From: Streptomyces wedmorensis
Lineage (GTDB): Bacteria > Actinomycetota > Actinomycetes > Streptomycetales > Streptomycetaceae
NCBI RefSeq assembly: GCF_000716445.1
Contig: NZ_JNWK01000011.1
Location: 92,939 to 156,938, forward strand
DNA: 64,000 nucleotides
Reading direction: 5' to 3'
Part shown: one piece after another, positions 14,721 through 22,615 of the stretch
Numbering within the stretch: the stretch's first letter is position 1
How the letters are laid out: each line of letters opens with the position of its first letter
Program-made: the position numbers and the translations under genes
Notes under the pieces: generated by a model
The model's input: the letters and a program-made list of their open reading frames with translations, nothing else
Told to the model about the DNA's origin: nothing
The model's database searches: none

Positions 14721-15622
14721 GGGCCGGCGTGCGGGTCCAGTCCCCGCACCGCCGAGACCGGGATGCGGGCGAGGCCGGCCATGACCTGACGGGGCCCGGC
14801 CCCCCACCCGTACCGCCGCTTCAACGGGGCGACATGGGTGGCGATGAGCGCGAGCAGGGGCGTGAGGTCGGCGGGTGCGGCGCCCAGCAGGGCGAGCAGC
14901 TGCTCGGTGCGGGTCAGCCCGGCGCCGGGACCGATCCCGTGCACGGCGGTGTCCTGCCAGGTGGCACCGGCGCTACCGGCGACGACCGTGTTGTGCAGGG
15001 CGAAGCCCTGGTTGTCGTGGGCGTGGATGCCGACGGGCGCGGTGACCGCGGCGCGGGTGGACTGGACGAGTTCGATGACCCGCTCAGGGCGGAACGAGCC
15101 GAGCGAGTCGACGAGGAACACGGCGTCGAGGGGACCGAGCGCCGCGGCCTCGCCGAGACAGCGGTCGAGTTCGGGGTAGGAGGCGAGGTCGATGTCGGTG
15201 AGGAAGAGACAGACGCCGAGCCCGGCCTCCCGCAGGCGGTGCAGCGGGGCGGCGACGCGGGCCACCCGGTCGTACCGGACGGCGAGCCGCACCAGGCCGA
15301 CGGGCGCGGAACCGGCGGCGAGCGCCTCGGCGATCCGGCCGGCGGCGGCGGTCGCCGCGGTGTCCGTGACGGGCAGCAGGGCGGTGTCGAGCAGGACGGA
15401 GAAGCGCGGCCCGTACCGCTCGTCGTGGTCTTCGGGAAGGGGGACCGGCAGCAGGTCGCCGAAGGGGGCTCCCGGGCCGTCAGGGTCGTGGACGGTGCCC
15501 AGCTCGACGATGTCGACGCCGACCCTCCCGCAGACCGCGAGGTAGTCGGCGGCCAGCGCGGGGGGTACGGAGCCGCCGGTGAGCTGCCCGCCGGTGCGCA
15601 GGGTGCAGTCGAGCAGGGTCAT
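14717..15622 (-). CDS. DRE-TIM/HMGL-like aldolase-family protein with altered active site
   Basis: A protein of 301 residues with a TIM-barrel pattern of the HMG-CoA lyase, isopropylmalate synthase and 4-hydroxy-2-oxovalerate aldolase superfamily. It starts MTLLDCTLRTGG (D5, R9), has VDIVELGTV (E40) and the late histidine motif IHAHDNQG (H200, H202, D203, N204). In active members the arginine is followed by a metal-binding Asp (RDG); here that position is Thr10. The enzyme may use metal differently or may have lost lyase activity. It lies between the secreted-peptide gene (3-bp gap) and the cupin gene, so it belongs to the cluster operon. No acyl-CoA or pyruvate partner enzyme is nearby to indicate a substrate. 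Confidence 0.75.
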   Translation of the reverse strand: MTLLDCTLRTGGQLTGGSVPPALAADYLAVCGRVGVDIVELGTVHDPDGPGAPFGDLLPVPLPEDHDERYGPRFSVLLDTALLPVTDTAATAAAGRIAEALAAGSAPVGLVRLAVRYDRVARVAAPLHRLREAGLGVCLFLTDIDLASYPELDRCLGEAAALGPLDAVFLVDSLGSFRPERVIELVQSTRAAVTAPVGIHAHDNQGFALHNTVVAGSAGATWQDTAVHGIGPGAGLTRTEQLLALLGAAPADLTPLLALIATHVAPLKRRYGWGAGPRQVMAGLARIPVSAVRGLDPHAGP

Positions 15623-15625
15623 GGG

Positions 15626-15841
15626 TCATCCCCAGCCGGTGTCGTGGGTTCCCGCACCGGCGACCGGCACGCTCCGGCCCGTGCCGTCGGCGCCGTACGT
15701 GCCGCTCAGGACGCTCGCACCCCACCCGGTGTCGTCGGCGCCGGTGCCGACGGCGGCCTGGGTCGCGGTGACGGTGGCCAGACCCGCGAGGCCGGTGATC
15801 AGCGTGGTGGCGAGGAGGCTGCTGCGGATCCGCCGCTTCAT
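15626..15841 (-). CDS. Small secreted peptide with two DTGWG motifs
   Basis: A protein of 71 residues. A classical signal peptide (MKRRIRSSLLATTLITGLAG, cleavage probably after ATATQA near residue 29) leaves a mature part of about 42 residues rich in Gly, Ala, Thr and Ser. This part carries DDTGWG early and HDTGWG as its very C-terminus. There are no Cys residues. It is the first gene of the minus-strand cluster, followed 3 bp later by the aldolase-like gene. A GAAAGAGAG ribosome binding site precedes ATG 15841. I do not recognise a function. It may be a secreted signal or surface peptide, a carrier for a modification, or simply a gene of the divergent LuxR regulator's regulon. Confidence 0.68.
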   Translation of the reverse strand: MKRRIRSSLLATTLITGLAGLATVTATQAAVGTGADDTGWGASVLSGTYGADGTGRSVPVAGAGTHDTGWG

Positions 15842-16086
15842 GTCGGGTGCTCTCTTTCCGCGAGGGGGCGTCACGAGGACGCCGCGAGGAGGTCACGAGG
15901 GGACCGTGAGGAGGTCGTGATGGTCTGCGATGGGTTGCGAGCTTCACGGGCTGTGCGCGCTTGGTGAGCTTTGACCTTGTGGGCGGTGGGATGAACGTAT
16001 CCCGCGACTGCATGCCTATGGGTCCGACCGCATGGCTCATGAGCCTGCATGGCAGCAACAGGACGCCATGACAAACGGGGGACAAC
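15842..16086. promoter_or_regulatory. Divergent promoter region of the cluster with a 12-bp palindrome
   Basis: This 245-bp gap separates the divergent cluster operon and its LuxR-type regulator gene, so both promoters must be here. It is less GC-rich than the flanks around 15960-16080. It holds a perfect palindrome GGCTCATGAGCC (16034-16045), flanked by repeated TGCATG/GCATGG words at 16010-16053. These are candidate binding sites for the adjacent regulator. No -35/-10 pair could be assigned with confidence. Confidence 0.5.
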
Positions 16087-17190
16087 ATGTCGATAACGGA
16101 CAGAAGGCACGGCTCCGGCAGCACTCGAACACCCCGGGAAGCCGACCCGGGGACCGCCCTCCCCGGACCGCCCACCGACGAGAGGGCCACCACCGACGAC
16201 GACCCGCTGAGCCGCGTCTACGGCCGCGTCCTCGACCGCGACCCGGCACGGCCCGCAGCCCACCCCACCGAGCTCGCGGAAGAACTGCAACTCCCTCTCG
16301 CCCGAGTGGAATCCGCCGTCTCCGCCCTCCTCGACATGGGCCTGCTGCGGCGCACCCCGGAACGCGCCGTACTGCCCGTCGCACCCGACGAGGCCGTCCA
16401 GCGCACCCTCGGACCCCTCGAACGCGAGATGCGCGCCCGCCGCCGGCACATGGAACGCAGCCGCGAACAGCTGATGGCGTTCATGCCGCTCTACGAGTCA
16501 CACCTGCGCCGCCTCACCCACCTGCGGCAGACGGAACACGTCGAGCTGCTCACCGACCTCCGCTCGGTACGGGAGGCCATCACCGAACTGGGCCGCACCT
16601 GCGAACGCGAGGTCCTCACCGCCCAGCCGGGCGGCGGCCGGCGCGCCGAGGTCCTGGAGGAAGCCGTGGCCCGCGACGAGGAACTCCTGCGCCGCGGCGT
16701 CCGCATGCGCATGCTCTACCAGCACACCGCCCGCTTCTCCGCCGGCACCTGCGCCTACGTCGAGCGGGTCGGCCGGCTCGGCGCCCAGGTCCGCACCCTC
16801 GACGACGAGTTCATGCGCCTCCTCGTCTTCGACCGCACCACGGCGGTCATCCCGGTGCCCGACGACCCCCAGGCCGCCGTCCTGATCCGCGAGCCGCACG
16901 TGGTCGCCTTCATGACCGGCGCCTACGAACGCCTCTGGCTCGAAGCCCTCCCCTTCGAGACCGAATGGGACCGCCAGACCATCATGGACATCTCCGACGA
17001 GCTCAAGCAGACCATCATCCGCCTCCTCACCGAAGGCCTCACCGACGCCGCCATCGCCCGCCGCCTCGGCCTCTCCGTCCGCAGCTGCCGCCGCCACGTC
17101 GCCGACGTCATGTCCGCCCTGGGCGCCGAAAGCCGCTTCCAGGCCGGCTACCTCCTCGCCCAACAGGACACCCCCGCCCTCAGGGCATGA
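16087..17190 (+). CDS. LuxR-type transcriptional regulator with N-terminal winged-helix domain
   Basis: A protein of 367 residues. After a disordered N-terminus it has a TrmB/MarR-like winged-helix segment (about 40-90, TELAEELQLPLARVESAVSALLDMGLLRR). An alpha-helical middle part follows, with a phospholipase D-like effector region (GVRMRMLYQH ... AGTCAYVERV). A C-terminal LuxR helix-turn-helix ends it (about 315-352, GLTDAAIARRLGLSVRSCRRHVADVMSALGA). This architecture is common in Streptomyces cluster-associated regulators. It is divergent from the cluster operon, so it is the likely pathway regulator. The signal is unknown. GGGGGA precedes ATG 16087. Confidence 0.85.
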   Translation: MSITDRRHGSGSTRTPREADPGTALPGPPTDERATTDDDPLSRVYGRVLDRDPARPAAHPTELAEELQLPLARVESAVSALLDMGLLRRTPERAVLPVAPDEAVQRTLGPLEREMRARRRHMERSREQLMAFMPLYESHLRRLTHLRQTEHVELLTDLRSVREAITELGRTCEREVLTAQPGGGRRAEVLEEAVARDEELLRRGVRMRMLYQHTARFSAGTCAYVERVGRLGAQVRTLDDEFMRLLVFDRTTAVIPVPDDPQAAVLIREPHVVAFMTGAYERLWLEALPFETEWDRQTIMDISDELKQTIIRLLTEGLTDAAIARRLGLSVRSCRRHVADVMSALGAESRFQAGYLLAQQDTPALRA

Positions 17191-17193
17191 AAA

Positions 17194-17226
17194 AGCCCCA
17201 GGTCACGGCGAGTGAGTCCTGGGGCT
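17194..17226 (+). terminator. Rho-independent-like terminator of the regulator gene
   Basis: A 9-bp stem AGCCCCAGG/CCTGGGGCT begins 4 bases after the stop codon, preceded by an AAAAA run. The A run would act as the T tract for transcripts coming from the tRNA side, so it may work in both directions. Confidence 0.7.
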
Positions 17227-17232
17227 GATCCG

Positions 17233-17306
17233 AGCCGCCTTCGGGATTCGAACCCGAGACCTACGCATTACGAGTGCGTTGCTCTGGCCAACTGAGCTAA
17301 GGCGGC
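17233..17306 (-). tRNA. tRNA-Thr (anticodon CGT)
   Basis: The minus strand folds as a full cloverleaf. The acceptor stem is GCCGCCT/AGGCGGC, the D-arm contains AGCTCAGTTGGCCAGAGC, the anticodon stem ACGCA/TGCGT encloses CTCGTAA, and the T-arm has GGTTCGAATCC. Anticodon CGT reads ACG. CCA is not encoded. Its 3' end points toward the hydrazine-type cluster, so the gene is a possible integration site for that block. Confidence 0.95.
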
Positions 17307-17391
17307 ATGCTGTGCAGACACATCGTGGGTGCAGCAGCGCGGCCAAGTCTACACAGTTTCCGGGGGTGGTCCGACCACCCCTGGATCAGGG

Positions 17392-18951
17392 CTATGAGCA
17401 GCGCTTTCCGTCCTGGGGAGGGGTGCCTTCCAGGAGGTAGGCGTTGATGGCGGTGTCGATGCAGTCGCTGCCGCGGCCGTAGGCGGTGTGGCCGTCGCCC
17501 TCGTAGGTGAGGAGGGTGCCGGAGGAGAGCTGGTCGGCGAGGGAGCGGGCCCACTGGTACGGGGTGGCGGGATCGCGGGTGGTGCCGACGACGAGGATGG
17601 GGGCGGCGCCGGCGGCGGTGATGCGGTGGGGCCGGCCGGTGGGCGGTGTGGGCCAGTAGGTGCAGTTGAGGGCGGCCCAGGCGAGGCCGGCGCCGAAGAC
17701 CGGGGAGGCCTTCTCGAAGGAGGGGACGGCCTTGCCGGCGTCGGCGGGGGCGGCGTAGGCGGGCGGGAGGTCGAGGCAGTTCACGGCCGCGTTGGCGAAC
17801 ATCAGGTTGGCGTAGGTACCGTCCGCCTCGCGCTCGTAGTAGCTGTCGGCGAGGGCGAGGAGGTTCGAGCCCTCGCCGCTGATGGCCCGGGTGAGGGCCT
17901 CGCGCAGCTGGGGCCAGGCGCCCTCGTCGTACATGGCGGCGATCACGCCGGTGGTGGCGAGGGACTCGCCGAGCGCGCGGCTCTCGCCGGTGGGCACCGG
18001 CTCGGCGTCGACGTCGCGGAAGAACGTCTTCAGCGCCTGGCCGGCCGCCGCGACCGACTCGGTGCCGAGGGGGCAGTCCGGCGTGCGGACGCAGTCGGCG
18101 GCGAAGGCGCGGAAGGCGGTCTCGAAGCCCGCGGTCTGGTCGCGGTTGAGGTCGACCGCGGGGAGCGACGGGTCCATCGCGCCGTCGAGGACGAGGCGGC
18201 CGACCCGGGCGGGGAACAGCTCGGCGTAGGTGGCGCCCAGGAAGGTGCCGTACGACGCCCCCACGTACGTGAGCTTCTCGTCGCCGAGCACCGCCCGCAG
18301 GATGTCCATGTCTCGGGCCGTCTCGACGGTGGAGACGTGCGGGAGGATCGCGCCGGACTTCTTCTCGCAGCCGGCCGCGAACTCCTTGAAGGCGGCGCTG
18401 AGCGCGTTGACCTCCGCCGCGTCGTCGGGCGTCTGGTCGACCTGGGTGTACGCGTCCATCTGCGGGCCCGTCAGGCAGTCGACCGGCTCGCTGCGGGCGA
18501 CTCCGCGCGGATCGACGGCCACCATGTCGTAGCGGGCGCGGACGGGTGCGGGGTAGCCGATGCCCGCGTACCCCTGGAGGTAGCCGACGGCGGAGCCGCC
18601 CGGCCCGCCGGGGTTGACCAGGAGCGAACCGAGCCGCTTCCCGGGGCCGGTGGCCCGCACCCGCGAGACGGCCAGCTTGACGTCCCCGGCCTCCGGTTTC
18701 GCGTAGTCGAGCGGCGCGAGCAGCGTCGCGCACTGGAAGTCCGTGACGCCGCAGTCGCGCCAGGTCAGCTTCTGCCCGTAGTACTTCTTCAGCGCCGCGG
18801 CCACGGGCGTGGCGGCGGATCCCGCGGCCGTGGGGCCCGCCGGGGTGCTGCGGGAGGCGGCGGCGTCGCTTCCGCCCGTACAGCCGGAGAGGATCAGTCC
18901 GGCGGCCGCCAGGGCCGTGGCGGACGTGCGGAGCAAACGCCTGGAGTCCAT
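17392..18951 (-). CDS. Secreted S33-family alpha/beta hydrolase (tripeptidyl aminopeptidase type) lipoprotein
   Basis: A protein of 519 residues. A lipoprotein signal (lipobox LILSGC, C24) is followed by an alpha/beta hydrolase with the oxyanion motif NPGGPGGSA. The nucleophile elbow is GASYGTF (S233) and the late histidine is GDGHTAYG (near 488). A TAP-like C-terminal region follows. This is the layout of the Streptomyces SlpD/SlpE and tripeptidyl aminopeptidase group, which trims peptides outside the cell. It is single-standing, with a tRNA on one side and holB on the other. Substrate range cannot be told from sequence. Confidence 0.88.
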   Translation of the reverse strand: MDSRRLLRTSATALAAAGLILSGCTGGSDAAASRSTPAGPTAAGSAATPVAAALKKYYGQKLTWRDCGVTDFQCATLLAPLDYAKPEAGDVKLAVSRVRATGPGKRLGSLLVNPGGPGGSAVGYLQGYAGIGYPAPVRARYDMVAVDPRGVARSEPVDCLTGPQMDAYTQVDQTPDDAAEVNALSAAFKEFAAGCEKKSGAILPHVSTVETARDMDILRAVLGDEKLTYVGASYGTFLGATYAELFPARVGRLVLDGAMDPSLPAVDLNRDQTAGFETAFRAFAADCVRTPDCPLGTESVAAAGQALKTFFRDVDAEPVPTGESRALGESLATTGVIAAMYDEGAWPQLREALTRAISGEGSNLLALADSYYEREADGTYANLMFANAAVNCLDLPPAYAAPADAGKAVPSFEKASPVFGAGLAWAALNCTYWPTPPTGRPHRITAAGAAPILVVGTTRDPATPYQWARSLADQLSSGTLLTYEGDGHTAYGRGSDCIDTAINAYLLEGTPPQDGKRCS

Positions 18952-19008
18952 TCCCGGAGCGTATCCGGCCGGGTACGCACCGTGTCCAATCGCGATTCCC
19001 CCCTCCCG

Positions 19009-19048
19009 GGGCGTGACCCGCCGGACCAGGGCGTGACCCGCCGGACAG
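19009..19048. repeat. 20-bp tandem duplication upstream of the peptidase gene
   Basis: Two adjacent copies of GGGCGTGACCCGCCGGACMA lie between the holB stop and the peptidase start, in the region where the peptidase promoter or operator would be. Confidence 0.7.
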
Positions 19049-19051
19049 GCC

Positions 19052-20254
19052 CTAGTCGCGCAGGGCCAGGGTCATCGCCTCCATGGCGAGGAGCGGGGCC
19101 ACGTTCCGGTCGAGTGCCTCGCGGCAGGCGAGGATCGACTCGATGCGGCGGAGGGTCCGCTCGGGGGTGGAGGCGCGGGCGACCCGCTCGATGGCGTCCC
19201 GCACGTCCGTGTTGGCCAGGGCGGAGCGGGAGCGGAGCTGGAGGGCGAGCACGTCGCGGTAGAAGCCGGTCAGGTCGGTCAGCGCCAGGTCGAGGCTGTC
19301 GCGCTGGGTGCGCGTCTTGCGCCGCTTCTGGTCCGCTTCCAGGTCCTTCATCACGCCGGCCGTGCCGCGCGGCAGCCGGGCGCCCGGGGCCACGCCGAGG
19401 GCCGCCTTCAGCTCCTCGGTCTCCTTGGTGTCCAGCTCCTCGGCGACCTGCTTCGCGTCCTCCTCCGCCACGTCGAAGAGTTCCTGGGCGGCCTTGAGGC
19501 AGCCACCGACGTCCTCGACGCGCAGCGGCACCTTGAGGACGGCGGCCCTGCGGGCGCGGGCCCGCTCGTCGGTGGCGAGCCGCCGGGCCCGGTCGACGTG
19601 TCCCTGGGTGGCGTGGGCTGCCGCGTACGCCGCCTCCGGCTCGATGCCGTCGCGCCGTACGAGCACGTCGGCGACGGCCGCCACCGACGGCGTGCTCAGG
19701 TTCAGGTGGCGGCAGCGCGAGCGGATCGTGGGCAGCACGTCCTCCAGGGAGGGCGCGCAGAGCAGCCACACGGTCCGCTGGGCGGGCTCTTCCACGGCCT
19801 TGAGGACGGCGTTGGCCGACTTCTCGTTCAGCCGCTCGGCGTCGGCCACGAGGATCACCTGCCAGCGGCCGTTCGCCGGCGCCGTGTACGACTTGCGCAC
19901 GGTGTCGCGCATGTCCTCGGCGCGGACCACGGCACCGATGGCCTTGACCGTGGTCACGTCGGCGTGGGTGCCGACCAGCGCGGTGTGGCAGCCGGTGCAG
20001 AACCCGCAGCCCGGCGCTCCGCCCAGCGCCCGGTCGGGGCTCACGCACTGCAGCGCGGCGGCGAACGCCCGCGCCGCGGTCTCCCGGCCGGCTCCCGGGG
20101 GGCCCGTGAACAGCCAGGCGTGGGTCATCTTCGAGGCCTCGGGCGCGGGCTCGCCGGCGGCATGGGCGGTCACGAGCGCGTCGGCGTCGCGCGCGGCGGC
20201 GGCGAGCTGCTCCTCGACCCGTGTCTGTCCGACCAGGTCGTCCCATACGGCCAT
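19052..20254 (-). CDS. holB: DNA polymerase III subunit delta'
   Basis: A protein of 400 residues. It is a clamp-loader AAA+ protein with a degenerate P-loop GPPGAGRETAAR (about 50-61) in which the catalytic Lys is replaced. It also has a cysteine cluster around PGCGFCTGC that binds zinc in clamp-loader subunits, and the SRC motif in RSRCRHL. Loss of the P-loop Lys is expected for delta', which does not hydrolyse ATP. It works with DnaX and HolA to load the beta clamp. The C-terminal half is the alpha-helical collar. Confidence 0.9.
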   Translation of the reverse strand: MAVWDDLVGQTRVEEQLAAAARDADALVTAHAAGEPAPEASKMTHAWLFTGPPGAGRETAARAFAAALQCVSPDRALGGAPGCGFCTGCHTALVGTHADVTTVKAIGAVVRAEDMRDTVRKSYTAPANGRWQVILVADAERLNEKSANAVLKAVEEPAQRTVWLLCAPSLEDVLPTIRSRCRHLNLSTPSVAAVADVLVRRDGIEPEAAYAAAHATQGHVDRARRLATDERARARRAAVLKVPLRVEDVGGCLKAAQELFDVAEEDAKQVAEELDTKETEELKAALGVAPGARLPRGTAGVMKDLEADQKRRKTRTQRDSLDLALTDLTGFYRDVLALQLRSRSALANTDVRDAIERVARASTPERTLRRIESILACREALDRNVAPLLAMEAMTLALRD

Positions 20255-20347
20255 GTCTGCCCCTCCTCAGGTACGCACTCCATTGTGGGGCAGTCCTCTG
20301 ACAACCCCCGCCGGACGCGGAGCGGCACGCCACATCGCCGCGTCACC

Positions 20348-20527
20348 TCACGACCGGGCCCCGTCGCGGGGCCGGGTCAGCCAGAGGCCCGCGGCCGAGC
20401 CGAGCAGGACCGTGCCGGTGCAGACGCTCCCCGCGACCTGGAGGCCGCCGGTCCACCCGGCGAAGGTGCTGATGAAGACGTTGGCGACGACGCTCGCGGC
20501 GAGCAGCAGCCAGAGAAGGGCGCGCAT
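20348..20527 (-). CDS. 59-residue membrane protein
   Basis: A short frame starting MRALLWLLLAASVVANVFIS has a GGAGG ribosome binding site 6 bases before ATG 20527. Two hydrophobic segments (about 3-21 and 30-52) are separated by FAGWTGGLQV, and it ends TRPRDGARS. The strong ribosome binding site and hydrophobic pattern support a real gene. It is divergent from the histidine kinase gene at 20716. Function unknown. Confidence 0.65.
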   Translation of the reverse strand: MRALLWLLLAASVVANVFISTFAGWTGGLQVAGSVCTGTVLLGSAAGLWLTRPRDGARS

Positions 20528-20715
20528 GGGATGCCTCCGTGAAGTGGGTCGGGTTCCCGGTGGGCCGGGTTCCGGACGGGCCGGGGCCGGCGGTGGTCGC
20601 CGGCGGCTCTTCGATCCTCGTCCGCGGCGGGCCCGCGCACAGCGGTGCCCGCCCCCGGAGCGATGGTGTAGCCCGCTCCACCGTCTCCCCGGCGGCGGCC
20701 GCCTACCCTGTCTCC

Positions 20716-21972
20716 ATGCGCGAGGCGATCAAGGAAGCGGCCAGGGGGTGGCTCCATCTCACTATCGGGGCCGCGATCTCGCTCTTCTGCTACCTGATGG
20801 TGGGCGTCGCCCTCTTCACCGCGTTCCTCACCGCCACGGTCATCGGCGCCGGCGTGCTCCCCGAGAGCGTGCTGCTGCTGCGCCGGATGGCCGGCTGGGA
20901 ACGCCGCCGTACGGCCGCCTGGACCGGGACGCCCGTCCCCGAGGCGTACCTTCCGCTCGAAGGGCCGCTCCCCGCGCGCGTGCGGACGGCCGTCACCGAC
21001 CCCGGCACCCGGCGGGACCTGGTGTGGGCCGCCGCGCAGCTGCTCTACGGCTCGGTGCTCTGGTACCTGTCGCTGATCGTGTGGGCGCCCGCGCTGCTGG
21101 TCGACGGGGTCTGGACCGGGCTCGCGGGGCGGCGCCCGGTGGCCCTGCCGCTGATCGGCCGGCTGGCCGGACTCGCGGCCGACTGGTCGCGGGCACTGCT
21201 CACGCCGACCCCGTCGGCCGCCCGGGACGCCGCGCTGGCCGCCCGCATCGAGCAGCTGACGGCCACCCGGGCGGGCGCGGTCGCCGCGCACGGTGCCGAG
21301 CTGCGCCGGATCGAACGCGACCTCCACGACGGCGCTCAGGCCCGTCTGGTGGCGCTCTCCATGCGGATCGGCCTTGCCCGAAGGGTGTACGACTCCGATC
21401 CCGCGGCCGGCCGCAAGCTCCTCGACGACGCCCAGACGCAGGCCGAGGAGGCCCTCGCCGAGCTGCGGCACGTGGTCCGCGGCATCCACCCGCCGATCCT
21501 CACCGACCGCGGTCTGACCGGAGCGGTACGCGCCCTCGCCGCGAGCAGCGGCCTGGAGGTCGCGGTCTCCGTGACCGGCCTCGCCGACCACACGGGCACC
21601 GGAGACGGCCACGACCGGGACGCCTCGACCGGTCACGGTCACGGCGGGAACGGCTCGGCCGGGCACGGCACCGCCCCCCGCGCCCCCGCCGCCGTCGAGG
21701 CCGCCGCGTACTTCGTCGTCGCCGAGGCCCTCACGAACGCCGCCAAGCACAGTGGTGCCGCCCGCGCGTCCGTCGGCCTCGCACGCGAGCGGACCGGCCT
21801 GCGCGTGCACGTGCGGGACGAGGGCCGGGGCGGGGCCGAGGCGCGGGAAGGCGGCGGGTCAGGGTTGACGGGCATGCGCCGTCGCGTGGCGGCGCTCGAC
21901 GGCACCGTACGTCTGACCAGCCCCGAAGGGGGCCCGACCGTGATCGAAGTGGAGCTTCCGTGCGTGTGGTGA
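20716..21972 (+). CDS. NarL-type sensor histidine kinase
   Basis: A protein of 418 residues. Two N-terminal hydrophobic regions (about 15-50 and 112-135) form a sensor/membrane domain of the type in Streptomyces NarX-like kinases. A HisKA_3 dimerisation domain follows with RRIERDLHDGAQARLVAL (H204 as phospho-acceptor), then a HATPase domain (AEALTNAAKHSG, VRDEGRGG, GSGLTGMRRRVAALDG). A His/Gly-rich loop of about 35 residues (HTGTGDGHDRDASTGHGHGG) interrupts the region between dimerisation and ATPase domains. It overlaps the response regulator gene by 13 bp. The cognate ABC exporter genes lie convergently downstream. Confidence 0.9.
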   Translation: MREAIKEAARGWLHLTIGAAISLFCYLMVGVALFTAFLTATVIGAGVLPESVLLLRRMAGWERRRTAAWTGTPVPEAYLPLEGPLPARVRTAVTDPGTRRDLVWAAAQLLYGSVLWYLSLIVWAPALLVDGVWTGLAGRRPVALPLIGRLAGLAADWSRALLTPTPSAARDAALAARIEQLTATRAGAVAAHGAELRRIERDLHDGAQARLVALSMRIGLARRVYDSDPAAGRKLLDDAQTQAEEALAELRHVVRGIHPPILTDRGLTGAVRALAASSGLEVAVSVTGLADHTGTGDGHDRDASTGHGHGGNGSAGHGTAPRAPAAVEAAAYFVVAEALTNAAKHSGAARASVGLARERTGLRVHVRDEGRGGAEAREGGGSGLTGMRRRVAALDGTVRLTSPEGGPTVIEVELPCVW

Positions 21973-22604
21973 TCGCCGAGGACAACGCCCTCCTGCGGGA
22001 GGGCCTGGTCCTGTTGCTGACCTCCTCCGGCCACGAGGTCGCCGGGGTCGCGGCCACCGGCCCCGAGATCCTGCCGCTGCTCCTGGAGCACCGCCCGGAC
22101 GTGGCCGTCCTCGACGTGCGGATGCCGCCCGGCTTCCGCGACGAGGGGCTGCGGGCGGCGCTCGCGGCGCGGGAGGCGCTGCCCGGCCTGCCGGTGCTCG
22201 TGCTCTCCCAGTACGTGGAGGAGACGTACGCGGCGGAGTTGCTGGGCGGCGGCGCGCGGGGTGTCGGCTACCTCCTGAAGGACCGGGTGGGGAGGGTCGA
22301 CGAGTTCCTGGACGCCCTGGAACGGGTCGCCTCCGGCGGTACGGCCCTGGACCCGGAGGTCGTCACCGAGCTGCTGGCCCGCCGCCGCGACGACCCGCTG
22401 GACTCCCTCACGCCCCGCGAGCGGGAGGTCCTGGAGCTGATGGCGCAGGGCCTCGACAACGGCACGATCGCCCGCTCGATGGTGGTCACCGAGCGGGCCG
22501 TGCACAAGCACATCGGCAACGTCTTCGCGAAGCTCGGCCTGCCGCCGAGCGATGGCGGCGGCCACCGCCGGGTCCTCGCCGTGCTGGCGTACCTCGACGC
22601 CTGA
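21960..22604 (+). CDS. NarL/FixJ-family response regulator
   Basis: A protein of 214 residues. The receiver domain has the acidic pair ED at 7-8 and phospho-acceptor D52 in VLDVRMPP, with the conserved KD near residue 103. The C-terminal LuxR HTH (about 150-195, LTPREREVLELMAQGLDNGTIARSMVVTERAVHKHIGNVFAKLGL) binds DNA. GTG at 21960 overlaps the kinase stop, so the two are translationally coupled. Only 11 bp separate it from the convergent permease gene. Confidence 0.92.
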   Translation: MRVVIAEDNALLREGLVLLLTSSGHEVAGVAATGPEILPLLLEHRPDVAVLDVRMPPGFRDEGLRAALAAREALPGLPVLVLSQYVEETYAAELLGGGARGVGYLLKDRVGRVDEFLDALERVASGGTALDPEVVTELLARRRDDPLDSLTPREREVLELMAQGLDNGTIARSMVVTERAVHKHIGNVFAKLGLPPSDGGGHRRVLAVLAYLDA

Positions 22605-22615
22605 GGGGCGTCGGG

